64,000 nucleotides of DNA from DTU013 sp964512095 (GTDB taxonomy: Bacteria > Bacillota > Clostridia > Acetivibrionales > DTU013), in contig CAZEIH010000001.1 of the NCBI GenBank assembly GCA_964512095.1, forward strand, positions 186,001 through 250,000. Reading direction: 5' to 3'. The notes below the pieces were generated by a model, which saw nothing but the letters and a program-made list of their open reading frames with translations, was not told the DNA's origin and did not search any database. Position 1 is the stretch's first letter. Every line of letters starts with the position of its first letter. The position numbers and the translations under genes were made by a program. Of this stretch, positions 8,103 to 17,463 are shown in pieces.

Positions 8103-10266
8103 TTTTCAACTCCACCAAATTCATTTTATCACCAAAAATCTGTTTCGCCAATTCCACTTCTCTATGTTTACAGGTGAAGATAAAGATCTGATTTTCCCTG
8201 TATTCCTTCTGTAAGTATTTTAACCCAAGAGCCGTCCTGTTGTCATCAAACTGTGAAAACACTTCATCCATAATTAAAGGCAACCTCTCAGAATGTGATG
8301 TCAAAAGGTCTGTCATGGCAAGTCTCATTGCGAGGTACATCTGGTCTACCGTCCCCCCGCTTAGTAAATGGACTCTTTTCACTTCACCATTTTGCGGTTC
8401 AGAAGCTCTTAGTAACAGTTGGCCATCCCCCCTAAGGTCCACATACCTTTGGTCAGTAAGACCCACGATTATACTACTCATTCTGTTGTTCAACTCCGGA
8501 GCAAAATCACTCCTGATTTCCATTCCAGCTTCCAAAAGAACTTCATGAGCAAGCTTAATGGCTTTCCCCTTATTTCTAAGATAAGTAATTTTCTCTTTAA
8601 CTGCAACGGTTTCTTCTTCCAGCCGCTGTAACTCATCATCACTTTCCCTGTCATCGTCAAGCATTCCCTCACAATATTGCTCCCTTAATGCACATTGGAG
8701 AATTTTCTCTTTAACAATTTCTCTCTCCGTCCTTAGCTCTGACTCCAGACTGGCAATATCAGTATCATATATTATTACATCAAAATCCCTTCTAGTAAAA
8801 TAACTATCCCCACTTTGTAGCGATACCGTCTCTTCAAGGCCTTGCTGCAACTCGTGACTTAGCTCCTCCAAATCATTTTGTGCAACCTTAACCGAATTTC
8901 TGACATCCTCGACAGAATCCAATTTGTTACCACATATCAAGGATGCACTTTTAAATGCATTCTCTCTCAACAATGCAAGCCCATCAACCCTTTCCCAGGG
9001 AGTACTGTCCACGGTTTTCAAAGCTGTACCGGTATTATCTAATTTTGAAGCGTCTTCGGTTTTGCTACAACCTGCTGAAAATGCATCAGTCACATCATTT
9101 AGTTTATCCTGGCTTATCCTTGAGATAGCTTTGAATCTTTTTGTCATCAAAAGTATACCGGCAACCACAAATATTAACATACTCAGACCATATAAGTACG
9201 ACAATAGCGAAATTTCTTCCTGGCCGCGACTTATGAAACTATAAATAAACAAGGCTCCTGAGATCAATGCCACAATAAAACAGGTTACCAGAAAGGCTAA
9301 TGAATGGCTAGGCCCGCTAGGGATCCCGACAACACCTGCACCTGCTCTTCCGTTGATTCCCTCATTCAGATCTGTCTCCCTGGTAACACGACTTCTCTGC
9401 TCCTGGGCATATGCCTGTCTCTGGTCTGCCTCCTCCAGCATTGCCACTATATCTCTGAGATTTGCTTCTCTCTTTATGCCTGCGTCTATTTTCTTTCTTG
9501 TATCAACCAGCACTCTAACCTTGCCTAGGTAGCATTCCTGCTCCTCAAGGCATTTAAGCCGGCTTTTTACCCCCACCAGCTCTTCTTTCAGGGTCAGCCT
9601 TTGTTCCTGTCTTGCAGCTAGCCTCGTATGTTCAGCCCCAAGCTGCTTCAGCCTCGCCTCCAGCTTATCCAACGGCTGCGTCCTTGACCTGCTAGTACCT
9701 ATTCTGCTTTTAAGAGCATCGGTCAATGCTGCTTCAGCCTTTTGAAAGGACAATCCCTCAAGACCAGTGTCATTCACATTGGCAAGTCTTGCTGCCAGCT
9801 CTGATAAACCTCTATTACTGATCACTAGACCCATCTGACTGATAAACGACGTTCTTATAAATGTTGCCTCATCCATTTCCAAATGCTCATTTGCAAACAT
9901 TGGCAGCTTGTCTCTACCAAGTCTGAATGTGGCTGTTATGTCATCATAATTGCTATCATATATCTGTACAGTATTTTCGCTGAAATCACGCTCCACTCTA
10001 AATGAGGAGCCATCATCAAGAGTGTAGAAAATAGAGCCCCCATAGGGCAAGCCATCCCAGGGCATAAATCTCTTATTGTCAGCAGGCAGGCCCGCTGACG
10101 ACTGCCTTCCACTCCTTAGCCCATATAACATGGCCCTGATGAATCTCTGGATTGTTGACTTACCGGCTTCATTAGGTCCAAAGATGACATTAAGGCCACT
10201 ACCTAGGTTAAGTACCATACCCCTTATTTTACCAAACCCTTTAATCTCAACTCTCTCTATACGCAT
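8089..10266 (-). CDS. YhaN-like SMC/SbcC-type ATPase
   Basis: DNA-repair-type ATPase of 725 aa resembling Bacillus YhaN. The N-terminal P-loop is GPNEAGKST (about residue 31), followed by long coiled coils. The C-terminal half has the ABC signature LSGGTVDQMYLA (~634) and Walker B LPLIMDEVFSQFD (~662). Unlike SbcC, two hydrophobic segments at about 322-345 and 355-373 sit near the coiled-coil apex, suggesting membrane attachment. It overlaps the YhaO-like nuclease gene by 10 bases, matching the nuclease-ATPase pairing of SbcD-SbcC. The exact substrate is unknown. Confidence 0.85.
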   Translation of the reverse strand: MRIERVEIKGFGKIRGMVLNLGSGLNVIFGPNEAGKSTIQRFIRAMLYGLRSGRQSSAGLPADNKRFMPWDGLPYGGSIFYTLDDGSSFRVERDFSENTVQIYDSNYDDITATFRLGRDKLPMFANEHLEMDEATFIRTSFISQMGLVISNRGLSELAARLANVNDTGLEGLSFQKAEAALTDALKSRIGTSRSRTQPLDKLEARLKQLGAEHTRLAARQEQRLTLKEELVGVKSRLKCLEEQECYLGKVRVLVDTRKKIDAGIKREANLRDIVAMLEEADQRQAYAQEQRSRVTRETDLNEGINGRAGAGVVGIPSGPSHSLAFLVTCFIVALISGALFIYSFISRGQEEISLLSYLYGLSMLIFVVAGILLMTKRFKAISRISQDKLNDVTDAFSAGCSKTEDASKLDNTGTALKTVDSTPWERVDGLALLRENAFKSASLICGNKLDSVEDVRNSVKVAQNDLEELSHELQQGLEETVSLQSGDSYFTRRDFDVIIYDTDIASLESELRTEREIVKEKILQCALREQYCEGMLDDDRESDDELQRLEEETVAVKEKITYLRNKGKAIKLAHEVLLEAGMEIRSDFAPELNNRMSSIIVGLTDQRYVDLRGDGQLLLRASEPQNGEVKRVHLLSGGTVDQMYLAMRLAMTDLLTSHSERLPLIMDEVFSQFDDNRTALGLKYLQKEYRENQIFIFTCKHREVELAKQIFGDKMNLVELKNGDY

Positions 10267-11354
10267 ACCTTTCCCTCATCAATAGCCTCAAGTCCATAAT
10301 AGAGAGCCTGCATAACCAGCTTTGCTTCCTCCTTATCAGCCTTGGCCAACCTTTCTAGCATTTTTCTAGTAAATAGCCCTCTGAGTCCCTGCTCGTTAGA
10401 AATCTGTTCCAAATCAAAATCAGGGGAAGTATCATCAATAATCTTTATGTAAAAAAACTTCCCCTCCAGCTGTTCTACCACAGCCTCCGGATCTATCCTG
10501 ATACCGGGAGATATTCGCCCCTTAAGAAAAACCCTATAAAGATCCTCACTGGTCCCCGCTCTTTCTAATTCGGTAGCAACACGACCTGCTGCCTGTTCAC
10601 TATTCATACATCCACCCACAGCTATCTCCAGGTTGATAGTATTTCTTGAGGAAAGCTTAACAAAATCTGCTGTAGTCCTGCTCCCATTCCCAGTATCCTT
10701 CTCAATAGTTGACAAAAACACACCGTGATCCCCCTCTTCATCAAAACCAAGGGGTTCTGGACTGCCTGCATTGTAAAATATCCCCTGAGCTCCTGCCCCC
10801 AATATCCTAGTGTGAAAATGTCCCAAAGCACAATAGTCGAAACCCATTCCTTCCATATCGCCGCTGGATATAGGTTGAAAGGCTCCGGAATTGAAGGGCA
10901 TATCCAATGTTCCATGGTGCATCAGTATATTGATAAAGGACGGATCTGTTTCTCCTAAGCCAAGTCCACCGTAAACTCTTGCACTCAAAGGGTGTTCATA
11001 TATATCACCGGTGCCAAGTATGTGCACATTTGATGGCCATTGGTGTTCACTGTAGAAGGATCCGGGGACATAGGGATCATGGTTTCCCGGTATCATAAGT
11101 ACGGGTATTTCCCCTATCCTTTTAAACTGATCACATATATAGTGTATTGAGCCTTTTGCTGCATAGCCATGCTCGTAAAGATCCCCACAGACAAGCACTA
11201 TGTCCGGATTCTTGCTTAATGCCAAATCAATTATCCTGGATAGGGTTCTCTTCAAATCCTGTCTCCTTTGAAATGGCTTCCCCTCTATGTCAGAAAGCGT
11301 TGTAAAAGAGGCATCTATATGAAGATCTCCAAACTGGAGTAGCCTGATTCTCAT
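10257..11354 (-). CDS. YhaO/SbcD-like metallophosphoesterase
   Basis: Calcineurin-like phosphoesterase (365 aa), the likely nuclease partner of the ATPase encoded next. Metal-binding motifs are in order: GDLHID near the N-terminus, VLVCGDLYEHG, MIPGNHDPY, LMHHGT and ALGHFHTR. The C-terminal ~130 residues resemble the SbcD capping region. Start is ATG 11354, with GAGGTGG six bases upstream; the upstream in-frame TTG (11360) abuts that site. The stop overlaps the start of the YhaN-like gene, so the two are translationally coupled. Confidence 0.87.
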   Translation of the reverse strand: MRIRLLQFGDLHIDASFTTLSDIEGKPFQRRQDLKRTLSRIIDLALSKNPDIVLVCGDLYEHGYAAKGSIHYICDQFKRIGEIPVLMIPGNHDPYVPGSFYSEHQWPSNVHILGTGDIYEHPLSARVYGGLGLGETDPSFINILMHHGTLDMPFNSGAFQPISSGDMEGMGFDYCALGHFHTRILGAGAQGIFYNAGSPEPLGFDEEGDHGVFLSTIEKDTGNGSRTTADFVKLSSRNTINLEIAVGGCMNSEQAAGRVATELERAGTSEDLYRVFLKGRISPGIRIDPEAVVEQLEGKFFYIKIIDDTSPDFDLEQISNEQGLRGLFTRKMLERLAKADKEEAKLVMQALYYGLEAIDEGKVCV

Positions 11355-11367
11355 TTCCAACCACCTC

Positions 11368-11745
11368 TTAAGTTTCCATCACTACATATGCTACCGCATA
11401 TTCACTACAGTGGGAAATGCTTACATCAATGCTCTTTGCGTTCATCTCCCTAAAAATCTCAAGCGCCCTATTGGTCAAAATCACCTTCGGCTTTCCCCGT
11501 TCATCGTTGCTGACCTCTATGTGCTTCCATTGGATTCCTTCTGCCAGGCCTGTCCCAAGAGCTTTTAGTACAGCCTCCTTGGCAGCAAATCTAGCAGCAT
11601 AGCTTTCAAACCTGGCATTCTTTCTGTCCTCACAATAAGCTATCTCGTTGTCTGTGAAAACTCTTTTTCTAAAGCCCTCAAGCTCTTCGAGAGACTTCTT
11701 TATCCTGCCTATTTCAATTATATCAACACCACATTGTATTGGCAT
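11368..11745 (-). CDS. acpS: Holo-[acyl-carrier-protein] synthase
   Basis: Transfers 4'-phosphopantetheine from CoA to a serine of acyl carrier proteins. 125 aa, the normal length. The N-terminal motif is GVDIIEIGRI with the metal-binding Asp, and the second motif is AARFAAKEAVLKALGTG with the catalytic Glu-Lys. It could modify both the fatty-acid carrier and the separate carrier protein encoded at 37.9-38.2 kb. It lies directly upstream of the SbcD-like gene on the same strand. Confidence 0.96.
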   Translation of the reverse strand: MPIQCGVDIIEIGRIKKSLEELEGFRKRVFTDNEIAYCEDRKNARFESYAARFAAKEAVLKALGTGLAEGIQWKHIEVSNDERGKPKVILTNRALEIFREMNAKSIDVSISHCSEYAVAYVVMET

Positions 11746-11805
11746 AGTTATTAAACCCGATTCCTTTTCTTACTTTTTAGTTTTGACCCTAATACCCACC
11801 GTTCC

Positions 11806-11886
11806 TAAGTCAATTCGCTTTAATTAATTCGTCTTCATTCATCGCCGACATATAGAGGTCGGCGTATTCTGAAGACATAGATAAAA
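11806..11886 (+). repeat. Intergenic modular repeat, copy A
   Basis: One of six related intergenic sequences (others at 33371, 44908, 47030, 49782 and 59617). This copy has the AATTCGCTT head joined directly to TTAATTAATTC and so lacks the first hairpin. It keeps the CGCCGAC..GTCGGCG stem and the TTCTGAAGACATA tail. Confidence 0.7.
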
Positions 11887-11928
11887 CAGGGGCCTGGAAA
11901 TAAGTTTAGATAATTTCCCGTCCCCTGT
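11886..11928 (-). terminator. Terminator of the AAA-PspA operon
   Basis: The stem ACAGGGG..GGAAAT pairs with ATTTCC..CCCCTGT and is followed on the minus strand by TTTTAT. It lies 29 bases beyond the membrane coiled-coil gene. Confidence 0.65.
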
Positions 11929-11957
11929 ATTATACATCAAATTGTCATATGAGTTAC

Positions 11958-12773
11958 CTACAACCTTAGCTTATTCTTGCGTCTATCATCAAGAACCGCG
12001 TCAAGTGCTTCCGCCTCATTGACTGCTGTCTCAAGCTGCTCAAGCATTTCCTCATTTTCAACACTGGACATAATCTGATGCTTGAACATATTCACCGTGC
12101 TTTCCATATAGTCCAGCTTGGTGCCTATTCTCTCCAAATCCTTCTTTTCATCCTTTAGCCTTAATATCAGCCGCTCATCCATATCTATTATTTTTCGTAT
12201 ATCCTCTACCACTCTGGCATCCTTGGCAAAGCTAAGCTTCCTGTTACTTGCATTTATTCTGGCAGATACAGCACCCACATCCACGCTGCTCAATTCCCGG
12301 TTTCTAATACAGAAATTGTTAAGCAGCTTCAGATAGGCAATAACTAGACTCAGTGTCTGCTCCACTATTTTCTCCTTAAGATAGCTGTGCTCTCCTGTGG
12401 AGTATGATGTAAAAATTTCGTTCTTGTCATTTATTACCTTCCTAAGCTTCTGCATATAGGTATTGTTGGTATTTCTCCTAGCCTCAGATGATAGCCTGTT
12501 TGCAAGTCGGTTCAATTCCCGTATGGTCCTGAACTTCTCCTTCTGGTTAAATTCGATACGGAACTTTTTATCAAGAAGGGTCTGAATTACAAATATCATA
12601 TAGACTGCTATGCTTCCTGTCACAGTCAGCTCACTTGGCAGCGCTCCACTCATTCCCAAAAAATTAGGCATTGCAGAAGGGTCGCTTAAAAGAGACGCCA
12701 ATATCAAAGCCGCAGCCAATATCCCTATATTCCTTATCTTTAATAACGCACTTATAAACATCCTTGCTCTCAT
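11958..12773 (-). CDS. Membrane-anchored coiled-coil protein next to PspA
   Basis: I do not recognise a named family. The 271-aa protein has two membrane segments (about 10-28 and 50-68) and then a long charged helical region to the C-terminus that is probably coiled coil, ending in basic residues. It is the last gene of a three-gene run with a PspA/IM30 protein and an AAA ATPase (35 bases from PspA), so a role in membrane integrity is inferred from context only. Start ATG 12773 has a modest GGTGG site. Confidence 0.7.
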   Translation of the reverse strand: MRARMFISALLKIRNIGILAAALILASLLSDPSAMPNFLGMSGALPSELTVTGSIAVYMIFVIQTLLDKKFRIEFNQKEKFRTIRELNRLANRLSSEARRNTNNTYMQKLRKVINDKNEIFTSYSTGEHSYLKEKIVEQTLSLVIAYLKLLNNFCIRNRELSSVDVGAVSARINASNRKLSFAKDARVVEDIRKIIDMDERLILRLKDEKKDLERIGTKLDYMESTVNMFKHQIMSSVENEEMLEQLETAVNEAEALDAVLDDRRKNKLRL

Positions 12774-12808
12774 AGGCCAACCACCATTCTATGCATCATT
12801 TACTACAA

Positions 12809-13537
12809 TTACTGTGATACCTTATTCTCCGTTTTTTCCTTAACCTCAAACCCCTGCTCACTTCCAAGCATTGCCTCAGCCCTGGCCTTAGCCCTCTCCC
12901 TTGCTGAGTCCATATCAAGTCTCTTAAGCTTCAGATCCATATTTGTATCTCCCAGGGATTCTACTGCATTAGCCCTGGCTGTCTTCTTGTTAACAAGCTC
13001 TCTTGCCCTATCCATGCTCTCGTTTACGCTACCTACAGTGTTGCTTCTAGAAGTATATCTGGCATTTACAGAATTGATATTCTCTCTAAGCTGAGCCATT
13101 TTAGCCTGGGATTTCAGTGTCTTGAGTTCATTTAGCTTGGCGTTCATCTCAGACTCAAATACCTTGTAGTCCTCCCTAATCTTCGTAACCTCTGCCATTG
13201 CAGTATCATAAGTTGCCTTATGAGTTTCATAGGTTGCCTGATACTCCTCCTCATGCATGAGTAGTTCTATAAGGATATCCTTATTTCCCTGTTTCTGTGC
13301 GGTTTCTACTCTTGCCTTGATAGTTGCAAGATTTTTCTCCGCATTTCTCATCTCAATCTTGATCATCTCAGCATTGGTCTGAATCTCAAGAATCTGTTGC
13401 TCAGCTTCTTTTCTAGCTCTGTCTATTTGCATCTTAATATCCTCAAATAATAGTTCCGGGTTATTTTCTTCTACGCCTCCGAGCAAATTACTGAAGAACC
13501 CTCTTATCAAAGCACCCAGTCTACTGAAAAATCCCAT
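12809..13537 (-). CDS. PspA/IM30 family protein
   Basis: Peripheral membrane protein of the phage-shock/IM30 family (242 aa), whose members form ESCRT-III-like assemblies on stressed membranes. It starts MGFFSRLGALIRGFFSN, an amphipathic helix, then NPELLFEDIKMQID and nearly continuous coiled coil to about residue 200. A GGGGAGG binding site precedes ATG 13537. It is flanked by an AAA ATPase (upstream) and a membrane coiled-coil protein (downstream), recalling PspF/AAA and PspB/C-type partners but with different families. Confidence 0.85.
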   Translation of the reverse strand: MGFFSRLGALIRGFFSNLLGGVEENNPELLFEDIKMQIDRARKEAEQQILEIQTNAEMIKIEMRNAEKNLATIKARVETAQKQGNKDILIELLMHEEEYQATYETHKATYDTAMAEVTKIREDYKVFESEMNAKLNELKTLKSQAKMAQLRENINSVNARYTSRSNTVGSVNESMDRARELVNKKTARANAVESLGDTNMDLKLKRLDMDSARERAKARAEAMLGSEQGFEVKEKTENKVSQ

Positions 13538-13636
13538 ATTAACTGCCTCCCCGTTTATTTTTTCGATACATTATGCCGTTTGTGTATATTACTAATTTAT
13601 AATAAATAATGCCTGATGTAAAGGGAATAACTACAA

Positions 13637-15271
13637 TCATCTATCATTGGATATGTTCTTTGTATCTAGCAATCCCTTATACTTCTCCGGTAGCAAATCC
13701 TTGTCATCACATTCGTCGATGGCCAGCATTGTCATAAACTGTACCTGTTGAGTGCTGGGCCGGCATTTCTCTATTGCCCCTGATATTATTTGCGCCGTGA
13801 GGACATTATTATCGACTTCATCTTCATTTGCCAGTTCATAAGCCTTCCTGACAACTGTCTCTATCTCTGCACCGGTATAGTTCTCCGTACCTTCACCAAA
13901 AGGCATAAAGTCCTCTATATCAGTCTCAAAACCATATTTGTTTATCATGATTTTGAAAATCTCAGCCCGCTCCTCTTCATTCGGCAGCAGTATGGGTATC
14001 TTCTTGTCAAATCTACCTGCCCTTTTTAGTGCAGGATCTATCAGGTCCGGCCTGTTAGTGGCGGCAATAAAAATTACCTTACCCCTATTATTTGTATTAC
14101 CGGTGAACTGTAAAAATTCACTGAATATATTCCTACCAACACCACTGTCTCCACTATCGCCCCTACGAAAGGCCGTATCCAGCTCATCAACGAAGACTAT
14201 TACAGGATGCTGTGATTGGGCACCCAACAAACATTTCTTAAAATTTTTCTCACTTTCACCTACATACTGTCCAAGTATCCTTGACATATCTATCTTAACA
14301 CAATTAAAGCCACTAGCCTTCGCCAGTGCATTGACCAACAACGTCTTACCTGTTCCGGAAGGACCACATAGCAGAATCCCCATAGGTACCCTTCTAAGAT
14401 CTCCCTTCATTATAGGCTTTACAATGTTCTTAAGAAGATAATCCTTAGCCCTATCCATACCTCCGATGTCCTCAAAGCCTAGCTCGGGATATATGAACTC
14501 CAGCACATCTCCGTATTCCTTCTGGAGAACAGAATGCTTTTTCTCCTTAATGAAGTCGAAGCTGATAGGTATATCCTCTGCTTCAGATTTCAGCTTTATA
14601 TCCTTTATGGATTTTTTGCTTAGCCCCGAGGAGAGCTTTGCAAACTCTTCAGCATTTATATCAGTCTTAACGTTGTCCTCTTTAAGCATATATTCGACAT
14701 AAGCCTTCCTTTGGATCTCATCCGGAAGCCCCACAAATATCGGTTCAATCCTGTAGGATGACTTAAGCACTTCCCGGCTTACATCGGCAAGGTTATCTGC
14801 TAACATCATTATACAACTGCCCACAGAGGATATCTTAGCGCTCACCGACCACTCACAAATCCATATCAGTGAAACTCTCTCCTCGAGAGTCATACTTGCT
14901 ATATCTCCTGAAGGAATTATCTTTTCAACATGATCGATAAACAGCATCATTTTTGTGTTTCTCAACGCCTTATCAATATACGGAAATAGCTTTGAAGGCA
15001 TTGCATTCATCAAATTACTCGCTTCATTGGAGGTAATTATGTTGAACTCCTTTTCCATACCGGCATCAAAGAAGGTAAGGCCTCTTGAAATGTCATAAAA
15101 GGCTACAATCCCAAACCCTCTCGTCTTGATGAATTCCTCATAAATATACCTGTCCATGTACCTGTAGTTGTCCACTAAATCCCGTACATTGAAGTGAAAT
15201 AGAAATTCATGGGAAATCCCTGATTTATATTTGCTTAAAAAGCTATCGTACCAAAATTCTCCGGTTGACAC
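13637..15271 (-). CDS. Cdc48/FtsH-like AAA ATPase
   Basis: AAA protein of 544 aa. The N-terminal half (about 1-250) resembles a AAA fold without a P-loop. The C-terminal half has Walker A GPSGTGKT (~301), Walker B VIFVDELDTAF (~355) and the second region of homology AATNRPDLIDPALKRAGRFD (~395-415), so it should hydrolyse ATP and remodel a protein. No zinc-protease motif is present, which excludes FtsH itself. Start is GTG 15271, chosen because AGGAGGG lies seven bases upstream; an ATG at 15367 would add a hydrophobic leader but has no binding site. PspA follows, so PspA filaments are a plausible substrate. Confidence 0.8.
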   Translation of the reverse strand: MSTGEFWYDSFLSKYKSGISHEFLFHFNVRDLVDNYRYMDRYIYEEFIKTRGFGIVAFYDISRGLTFFDAGMEKEFNIITSNEASNLMNAMPSKLFPYIDKALRNTKMMLFIDHVEKIIPSGDIASMTLEERVSLIWICEWSVSAKISSVGSCIMMLADNLADVSREVLKSSYRIEPIFVGLPDEIQRKAYVEYMLKEDNVKTDINAEEFAKLSSGLSKKSIKDIKLKSEAEDIPISFDFIKEKKHSVLQKEYGDVLEFIYPELGFEDIGGMDRAKDYLLKNIVKPIMKGDLRRVPMGILLCGPSGTGKTLLVNALAKASGFNCVKIDMSRILGQYVGESEKNFKKCLLGAQSQHPVIVFVDELDTAFRRGDSGDSGVGRNIFSEFLQFTGNTNNRGKVIFIAATNRPDLIDPALKRAGRFDKKIPILLPNEEERAEIFKIMINKYGFETDIEDFMPFGEGTENYTGAEIETVVRKAYELANEDEVDNNVLTAQIISGAIEKCRPSTQQVQFMTMLAIDECDDKDLLPEKYKGLLDTKNISNDR

Positions 15272-15443
15272 TATAACCCCTCCTGTTTTTCTGCCTGCAT
15301 TGGTTTTCTGTTCCAATAATAACAGCACAGAAAAAGCAATGCAAACAATTATACGGTAAATACTCATAAATGTTTAGTACAGCATTAATTTTTTACTTAT
15401 ATTTTGCAAACAATACTTTTAAATAAAATTCATGGAGGATCTT

Positions 15444-15650
15444 ATGGAAGCAACCTTTACAGTGCCCTCGATTACCTGCAGTATATGCTCTGGCCGTATC
15501 AAGAACGAGCTGGGCAATATGGATGGTATCGATGGTGTCAATGTGGATCTGAAAATGCAGGTAGTAAAAGTATCCTACAATCCTAAACTTCGCGCACCCG
15601 ATGATATCAGCAAAAAAATTGCAGAAATGGGCTACGAGGTTTTTCAATGA
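15444..15650 (+). CDS. Heavy-metal-associated (CopZ-like) domain protein
   Basis: Small 68-aa ferredoxin-like HMA domain with a C-x2-C metal site in ITCSICSGRI, a likely copper or other soft-metal chaperone. The ending GYEVFQ is typical of the fold. Start ATG 15444 has GGAGG five bases upstream; the earlier ATG at 15432 overlaps that site. No metal-transport ATPase is nearby. It is divergent from the AAA gene. Confidence 0.8.
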   Translation: MEATFTVPSITCSICSGRIKNELGNMDGIDGVNVDLKMQVVKVSYNPKLRAPDDISKKIAEMGYEVFQ

Positions 15651-15705
15651 AATCTCCCAACAGTAGGAAATATCAATCCGGGGCCGGATTAGTTCGGTCC
15701 CGACC

Positions 15706-16392
15706 CTACTTTAGCATCTTATTCATCTTCACGGATTTAATAATTGCTTCCTCTTGTTTTTTTATGTGGGATTGGGCTGATTTCATTGCCATATCAGAAC
15801 TTCTGGAGATTATCGCATCGATAATTTCATTATGCTCTCGAATCAGCTCTCTGGAGCTACTGTAATCCTTAATATATATGACCCTGAACCTCTGGATTTG
15901 CTCCCTGAGGTTATTAGAAATTTGTATAAGCTTATCATTTCTGGAAGAGCGATATATTATATCATGAAACTCTACGTCCTTCTTAATAGAGCCCTGTAGG
16001 TTTTCCTTCTCAACATAGTTGATAAATTGACTATGAATATGCTTCAGCTCCTTTATCTCCTCTTCACTGATACGTGAAGCAGATAGGGATGTCGCTAAGC
16101 CATCTAGAGTTGCTCGCACCTCTAGCACATCCATTATATCCTTGACAGAAAGGTCCGCAATGTGAGCTCCCTTTCTAGGTAACATCTCAACAAGCCCCTC
16201 AAGCTCCAGCTTTCTGATGGCTTCACGAACCGGTGTCCTGCTAACTCCCATCTTCTCGGCGAGCTGAACCTCCATCAGCCTCTCTCCTGGCTTTAACTCA
16301 CCAACTATGATTGCTTCCCTTAGAGTATCAAATATTACATCCCTCAACGGTTTGTAATCATTGAGATTTACTTTTGTTAGTTTTCCCGCCAT
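15706..16392 (-). CDS. GntR-family regulator with FCD domain
   Basis: Transcription factor of the FadR subgroup, 228 aa. The N-terminal winged helix (residues 15-80) contains ERLMEVQLAEKMGVSRTPVR. The C-terminal helical FCD domain (about 90-220) has ligand/metal-type residues in VEFHDIIYRSS and the histidines of LIREHNEII. Effector unknown. FadR-type proteins usually bind T-n-GT-n-AC-n-A palindromes; one such sequence occurs upstream of nifJ at 27362-27373, though a link is speculative. Confidence 0.88.
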   Translation of the reverse strand: MAGKLTKVNLNDYKPLRDVIFDTLREAIIVGELKPGERLMEVQLAEKMGVSRTPVREAIRKLELEGLVEMLPRKGAHIADLSVKDIMDVLEVRATLDGLATSLSASRISEEEIKELKHIHSQFINYVEKENLQGSIKKDVEFHDIIYRSSRNDKLIQISNNLREQIQRFRVIYIKDYSSSRELIREHNEIIDAIISRSSDMAMKSAQSHIKKQEEAIIKSVKMNKMLK

Positions 16393-16445
16393 TTATTGTA
16401 CATCTCCTTTTTATAAACTGATTGAGAATTCTATTTGATGCTCGT

Positions 16446-17309
16446 CTAAAGTGTCTTCGTTGTTATGGTCTGCCAGCTAACACAGGATGAGAGGGCCTTA
16501 TGGGCGGCTTGTGCAGCCTCGGTATCCATGAACATGCCAAACACTGTAGGACCGCTCCCACTCATCATACTGCCGGCTGCCCCTAGCTCAATCATGTGCC
16601 TTTTTGCCTGTTTAATAAGATCGTACTTTGGTATAGTCACCAGCTCCAGAACATTTTTCATATTGCTGGCGATACATCTTATATCTCTACGCTTCAGAGC
16701 CTCTATAAGCACAGTAGTATTGGGCCTATTCTGTTCCACGACCTCTGCCAGCCTTAGGTTTTTGTAAACCCACGGAGTAGATACGCCAATATCAGGCTTT
16801 ACCAACACCACATCTACTCCGCTAAGGGACGGTAGCTCTGTCAGAATTTCTCCAATTCCTTCAGCCAGCATTGTCCCTCCTTCAATACAATACGGGACAT
16901 CTGCCCCAATCTGCTTAGCAAGCTTCCTCAGCTCATCATTTCCAAGACCCAACCCAAACATCTCGTTTATGCCTCTAAAAACAGCGGCTGCGTCTGAACT
17001 CCCTCCGGCAAGGCCTGCTGCAACCGGTATGCGCTTTATTATTCGGATACGCAAACCATCCTTTATTGCGAAGCTGAGCTTCATTAGCTCTGCTGCTTTC
17101 CATGCTATATTGGTACAGTCCCTGGGCACCCACTTGCTGTCACACTCCAGACTGATACCACCTTCGGCTCTTTCCAGGCACACAGTATCATGAAGCTCCA
17201 GTGTCTGCATAATCATTCTGAGTTCATGGTAGCCATCCTCCCGTTTACCTAGAACGTCCAATGAAATATTTATTTTAGCCCGAGCCGGCACTTCCAAGTA
17301 ATTTATCAT
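16446..17309 (-). CDS. ispE: 4-diphosphocytidyl-2-C-methyl-D-erythritol kinase
   Basis: GHMP kinase of the MEP isoprenoid pathway, phosphorylating CDP-methylerythritol. 287 aa, the normal length. Motifs: ARAKINISLDVLGKREDGYH at the N-terminus, the ATP loop AAGLAGGSSDAAA (about 92-104) and the C-terminal MSGSGPTVFG. It sits beside sipL, veg and yabG, as ispE does in the yabG-veg region of Bacillus. Confidence 0.97.
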   Translation of the reverse strand: MINYLEVPARAKINISLDVLGKREDGYHELRMIMQTLELHDTVCLERAEGGISLECDSKWVPRDCTNIAWKAAELMKLSFAIKDGLRIRIIKRIPVAAGLAGGSSDAAAVFRGINEMFGLGLGNDELRKLAKQIGADVPYCIEGGTMLAEGIGEILTELPSLSGVDVVLVKPDIGVSTPWVYKNLRLAEVVEQNRPNTTVLIEALKRRDIRCIASNMKNVLELVTIPKYDLIKQAKRHMIELGAAGSMMSGSGPTVFGMFMDTEAAQAAHKALSSCVSWQTITTKTL

Positions 17310-17366
17310 CAGCCTCGTCCTGTTACATATTAAGGTATATTATATACAAGAAACATTCCCTTTACA

Positions 17367-17404
17367 ATAAAAGTGCCCGAAATCATAATTTCAGGCACTT
17401 TTAT
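17367..17404 (-). terminator. Terminator after sipL
   Basis: Seventeen-base arms with one mismatch and a 4-base loop (17384-17387) are followed by T-rich sequence on the minus strand. It separates sipL from ispE. Confidence 0.8.
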
Positions 17405-17463
17405 TATACGCAATATTCAAAATAAGTACAGAGTTGTTTGTGTATTTATCAACTTCGGAGAGA

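Noticed and set aside
13637..15271. FtsH protease
   Set aside because: The AAA core is similar, but the HEXXH metalloprotease domain and N-terminal membrane helices are absent.
15272..15367. Hydrophobic N-terminal extension of the AAA ATPase from ATG 15367
   Set aside because: It would make a membrane anchor, but there is no binding site, whereas GTG 15271 has a near-perfect one seven bases upstream.
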